Shown here one piece after another: positions 61,489 to 64,000 of a stretch of 64,000 nucleotides of DNA (positions within the stretch are counted from its first letter, which is position 1; each line of letters opens with the position of its first letter). The notes under the pieces were generated by a model that did no database searches, was not told where the DNA came from, and saw nothing but the letters and a program-made list of their open reading frames with translations. The stretch is from positions 1 to 64,000 of the forward strand of contig JAVJSD010000010.1 of assembly GCA_040219575.1 (NCBI GenBank). The letters run 5' to 3'. The DNA is from JAVJSD01 sp040219575 (GTDB lineage Bacteria; Planctomycetota; Planctomycetia; Pirellulales; Pirellulaceae). A program made the translations under genes and the position numbers.

Positions 61489-62952
61489 ATGTCCAAGATT
61501 CGTAGCACACGACCCCGCGATCAGCGTTACGAACGCGGAGACCAAGACGGTCATCCCCAGGACGGCGACGCGGACGACGCCCTCCGCAAATACGATCAAG
61601 AGTTCGAACCGCTTTCGTTGGCCGAGGAGCTCGCCGAGCAAGTCGACGACGAAGAGACCAACAACCGCTACGAGAAAATCAAGCAAGGCGAAATCCATAT
61701 CGCCGAGCTGCAGAAGATGAGCATGTCGGAACTGCTCACCGAGGCCCGACGCGACAACGTCAAGGAAGTCGCGGGCATGAAGAAGCAGGACTTGATCTTC
61801 CGCATTCTGAAAGAACGCGTGAAGATGAACGGCCTGATGTACGGCGAGGGGACGCTGGAGATTCTGCCCGACGGATTCGGCTTCCTCCGCAGTCCCGACT
61901 ACCACTACCTGTCGTGCCCCGACGACATTTACGTCTCGCCCAGCCAGATTCGCCGCTTCGGGCTGCGGACCGGTTCGACCGTCTCGGGCCAGATTCGTCC
62001 GCCGAAAGAGAACGAGCGTTACTTCGCCCTGCTGCGCGTGGAAGCGATCAACTATCAGGATCCCAACCTGATGTCGTCGCGCGTGCAGTTCGACGACCTC
62101 ACCCCGCTGCACCCGGCGCAGCGGATCGTGATGGAGGCCGATCCCGACGAAATCAACACGCGCGTGATCGACATGATCGCCCCGATCGGGTTCGGGCAGC
62201 GCGGCCTGATCGTCAGCCCGCCCCGCGCCGGCAAGACCATCTTGATGCAGAAGATGGCCCGCAGCGTGCTGAAAAACTTTCCCGAGTCGTACGTGATCAT
62301 GCTGTTGATCGACGAGCGGCCGGAGGAAGTGACCGACATGGAGCGGGAGGTCAAAGGCCACAACTGCGAGGTGATCAGCTCCACCTTCGACGAGCCGCCG
62401 TCGCGGCACGTGCAGGTCTCGCAAATGGTGATCGAGAAGGCCAAGCGGATGGTCGAGTACGGCCACGACGTGGTGATCTTTCTCGACTCCATCACGCGGC
62501 TGGCGCGGGCCTGGAACTCCGAATGCCCGCAGTCGGGCAAGATTCTGTCCGGCGGCCTCGACGCCAACGCGCTGCAGAAGCCGAAGGCCTTCTTCGGCTC
62601 GGCCCGCAAGGTGGAGGAAGGCGGCTCGCTGACGATCATCGCCACCGCCCTGATCGACACGGGCAGCAAGATGGACGAAGTGATCTTCGAGGAGTTCAAG
62701 GGCACCGGCAACCTGGAAGTCGTGCTCGACCGCCGATTGGTCGATCGCCGCATCTGGCCGGCCATCGACATCAACCGCAGCGGCACGCGCCGCGAGGAGA
62801 TGCTGATGGACCCCGAAGAGCACCGCCGCATCTGCATCCTGCGGCGCGTGCTGAACGAGATGAACTCGCCCGACGCCATGGAGCTGCTGGTCACCCGACT
62901 GCAGAAGACCAAGAGCAACGCCGAGTTCCTGATGAGTATGAATATGAAGTAA
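61489..62952 (+). CDS. rho: transcription termination factor Rho
   Basis: 487 residues; GGAG upstream of ATG. Hexameric RNA helicase that ends transcription. After a ~70-residue polar N-terminal extension: Rho_N (IAELQKMSMSELLTEARRDN), RNA-binding cold-shock fold (GTLEILPDGFGFLRSPDYHY), primary-site residues, then the ATPase: Walker A SPPRAGKT, Walker B VVIFLDSITRLAR, Q-loop DRRIWPAIDINRSGTR. The 5' untranslated stretch of 247 bases after coaE may include regulation but I see no specific element. Confidence 0.97.
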   Translation: MSKIRSTRPRDQRYERGDQDGHPQDGDADDALRKYDQEFEPLSLAEELAEQVDDEETNNRYEKIKQGEIHIAELQKMSMSELLTEARRDNVKEVAGMKKQDLIFRILKERVKMNGLMYGEGTLEILPDGFGFLRSPDYHYLSCPDDIYVSPSQIRRFGLRTGSTVSGQIRPPKENERYFALLRVEAINYQDPNLMSSRVQFDDLTPLHPAQRIVMEADPDEINTRVIDMIAPIGFGQRGLIVSPPRAGKTILMQKMARSVLKNFPESYVIMLLIDERPEEVTDMEREVKGHNCEVISSTFDEPPSRHVQVSQMVIEKAKRMVEYGHDVVIFLDSITRLARAWNSECPQSGKILSGGLDANALQKPKAFFGSARKVEEGGSLTIIATALIDTGSKMDEVIFEEFKGTGNLEVVLDRRLVDRRIWPAIDINRSGTRREEMLMDPEEHRRICILRRVLNEMNSPDAMELLVTRLQKTKSNAEFLMSMNMK

Positions 62953-62962
62953 ACACGTACGG

Positions 62963-62994
62963 GCCGGCCGCCTCGATCGTCGAGCGCGGCCGGC
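62963..62994. terminator. hairpin after rho
   Basis: GCCGGCCGC (62963-62971) pairs with GCGGCCGGC (62986-62994), and inside it CTCGA (62972-62976) with TCGAG (62980-62984). No U-tract follows, so it may be a Rho-independent stem of weak efficiency or only a structured spacer before the RNase R gene. Confidence 0.45.
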
Positions 62995-63050
62995 GCGGCA
63001 ATCTGTAGGAAACCGGCGCGAGGTCGTAGGGATCTCGGCAGTGAAAGCTA

Positions 63051-64000
63051 ATGCAAGAAGAAAACAGTCTCGAGCAGCAGGTGCTGCTCCACGTAGCGCG
63101 AAGCGAATACCATCCCGTCAAACCCCGCGTCATCGCCAAGCAACTCGGCCTGCCCGACGAAGACAGGCCCGTCTTGAGAAAGACGATCAAGCGGCTCATC
63201 AAACAGGGCAAACTCGCCTGGGGCGAACGGCATCATGTGCGGGCCGTCAGCGCCGAGAGCCCGCCCGCTTCCCGTTCCGCGTCGAACGCCGGCGCCTTGC
63301 CCGAGTTGGAATCCAGTCCGACGAGCGAGTCGGCGGGAAGCTCGTCGTCTCCGATGAGAGCGGAGCGAAAAGAGAAGCCCAAACAGCCGAAGGCGGACAA
63401 GAAGCAGCTCACCGCCCAGGACCGCGGCGCCGGCAAGTCGATCGTCACGGGCACCTACAAGAGCACCAGCAAGGGCTACGGCTTCGTCCGCCCGACCGGC
63501 ACCGAGATTCAAAAGGGCCGCACCGAGGACATCTACATTCCGCTGCGGCAGGCGCTCGACGCCGCCGACGGCGACCTGGTGGCGGTCCGCGTCCGCCGCG
63601 AAAAGCCCGGCGCCGACCCCAACGAACCGCCCCGCAAGCGAGGCGAAGTCGTCGAGGTGCTGGAGCGCGACACGCACCAGTTTGTCGGCACCTATGTGCC
63701 GCGCGCCGAGGCCGGATTCGTGTTGATTGACGGCGGCATCTATCCACAACCGATTTACGTGGGCGACGCCGGCGCCAAGAACGCCATGACCGGCGACAAG
63801 GTCGTCATCGAAATGGTCCGCTTCCCCTCGCACAAGTTCGCCGGCGAGGGCGTCGTCATCGAAGTCCTCGGCAAACGCGGAGAGCCGGGCGTCGATACGC
63901 TGTCGATCATTCGTGAATACGGACTGCCGGACGATTTTTCCGAGGAGTCGCTGGAAGTCGCCCGCACGCAGGCCGAGAAGTTCGACGAATCGGTCGAGGG
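63051..64000 (+). CDS. rnr: RNase R / VacB-family exoribonuclease (3' end missing)
   Basis: The frame opens at ATG 63051 and runs off the window (316 codons seen). N-terminal winged-helix HTH_12-like segment (VLLHVARSEYHPVKPRVIAK, LRKTIKRLIKQGKLAWGERH), a Ser/Lys-rich linker (~75-120), then OB-fold cold-shock domains (TGTYKSTSKGYGFVRPTGTE, DIYIPLRQALDAADGDLVAV, GTYVPRAEAGFVLIDGG) and the start of the RNB region (VDTLSIIREYGLPDDF). The product degrades structured RNA 3' to 5'. The catalytic Asp residues lie beyond the window. It follows rho by 98 bases. Confidence 0.9.
   Translation, partial: MQEENSLEQQVLLHVARSEYHPVKPRVIAKQLGLPDEDRPVLRKTIKRLIKQGKLAWGERHHVRAVSAESPPASRSASNAGALPELESSPTSESAGSSSSPMRAERKEKPKQPKADKKQLTAQDRGAGKSIVTGTYKSTSKGYGFVRPTGTEIQKGRTEDIYIPLRQALDAADGDLVAVRVRREKPGADPNEPPRKRGEVVEVLERDTHQFVGTYVPRAEAGFVLIDGGIYPQPIYVGDAGAKNAMTGDKVVIEMVRFPSHKFAGEGVVIEVLGKRGEPGVDTLSIIREYGLPDDFSEESLEVARTQAEKFDESVE

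Noticed and set aside
63041..63833. Two complete frames (plus 63041-63730 and minus 63048-63833) at the window end.
   Set aside because: The frame starting at ATG 63051 and running off the window carries clear RNase R domains; the others are its shadows.

Overview
The window reads as chromosomal DNA of a planctomycete, most likely of the Pirellula type (order Pirellulales). It is GC-rich and carries many families typical of that phylum: secreted cytochrome-like DUF1549/DUF1553 and DUF1587-1592-1588-1585 proteins with Tat-exported DUF1501/DUF1552 partners, a BBP7-type outer-membrane barrel, ECF sigma factors linked to a serine/threonine kinase or a FecR protein, TIGR03067 proteins, an SHD1 domain, and fhcB of the tetrahydromethanopterin C1 pathway. 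No rRNA, tRNA, CRISPR array, insertion sequence or prophage was recognised.

Layout. 1-5895: 3' part of a giant repetitive surface protein ending in a metzincin-type protease domain. 6324-8611: fatty acid desaturase facing a secreted lactonase-type beta-propeller. 9218-13972: signalling operon (REC-PAS-PP2C phosphatase, PAS-GAF histidine kinase, CheY/Rcp1-like regulator). 14023-17641: two-subunit ABC exporter with asymmetric ATP sites. 17976-19715: Tat-exported amidase. 19875-23042: inverse-autotransporter-like surface protein. 23043-23838: long intergenic region with a consensus sigma-54 promoter and, 250 bases on, a strong terminator on the same strand with no gene between them (candidate small RNA). 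23839-26899: DUF1549 plus DUF1501 pair. 27019-28221: coiled-coil membrane protein. 28495-29769: fhcB. 29822-35125: minus-strand run of a LmbE-type deacetylase, pyrE, a DUF1992 protein, a DUF1549 protein and a HEAT/PDZ protein. 35737-37164: BBP7-type barrel with a His-rich linker. 37400-42147: DUF1592-type cytochrome protein plus DUF1552 partner. 42611-43561: secreted esterase. 43643-47759: minus-strand operon of ECF sigma, anti-sigma/kinase fusion, small membrane protein and duplicated TIGR03067 protein. 48157-49416: PQQ-type propeller. 49632-56146: DUF1801 protein facing away from a sigma/FecR/SHD1-cytochrome/DUF1552 series. 56282-57346: small membrane protein and an odd sigma-like protein. 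57502-64000: housekeeping block polA, coaE, rho, and an RNase R gene cut by the window end.

How the parts relate. Three pairs couple an exported heme- or metal-binding-like protein with a Tat-exported partner, and a fourth cytochrome-type gene stands alone. Regulation is rich in ECF sigma factors, each followed by a translationally coupled membrane regulator. Short palindromic repeats of several sequence families sit between genes, and one pair supplies the stop codons of two convergent genes. Starts were moved inside many open frames to ATG/GTG codons with a ribosome binding site, a signal peptide or an ATGA overlap. All assignments are from reading motifs by eye; no database search was run.
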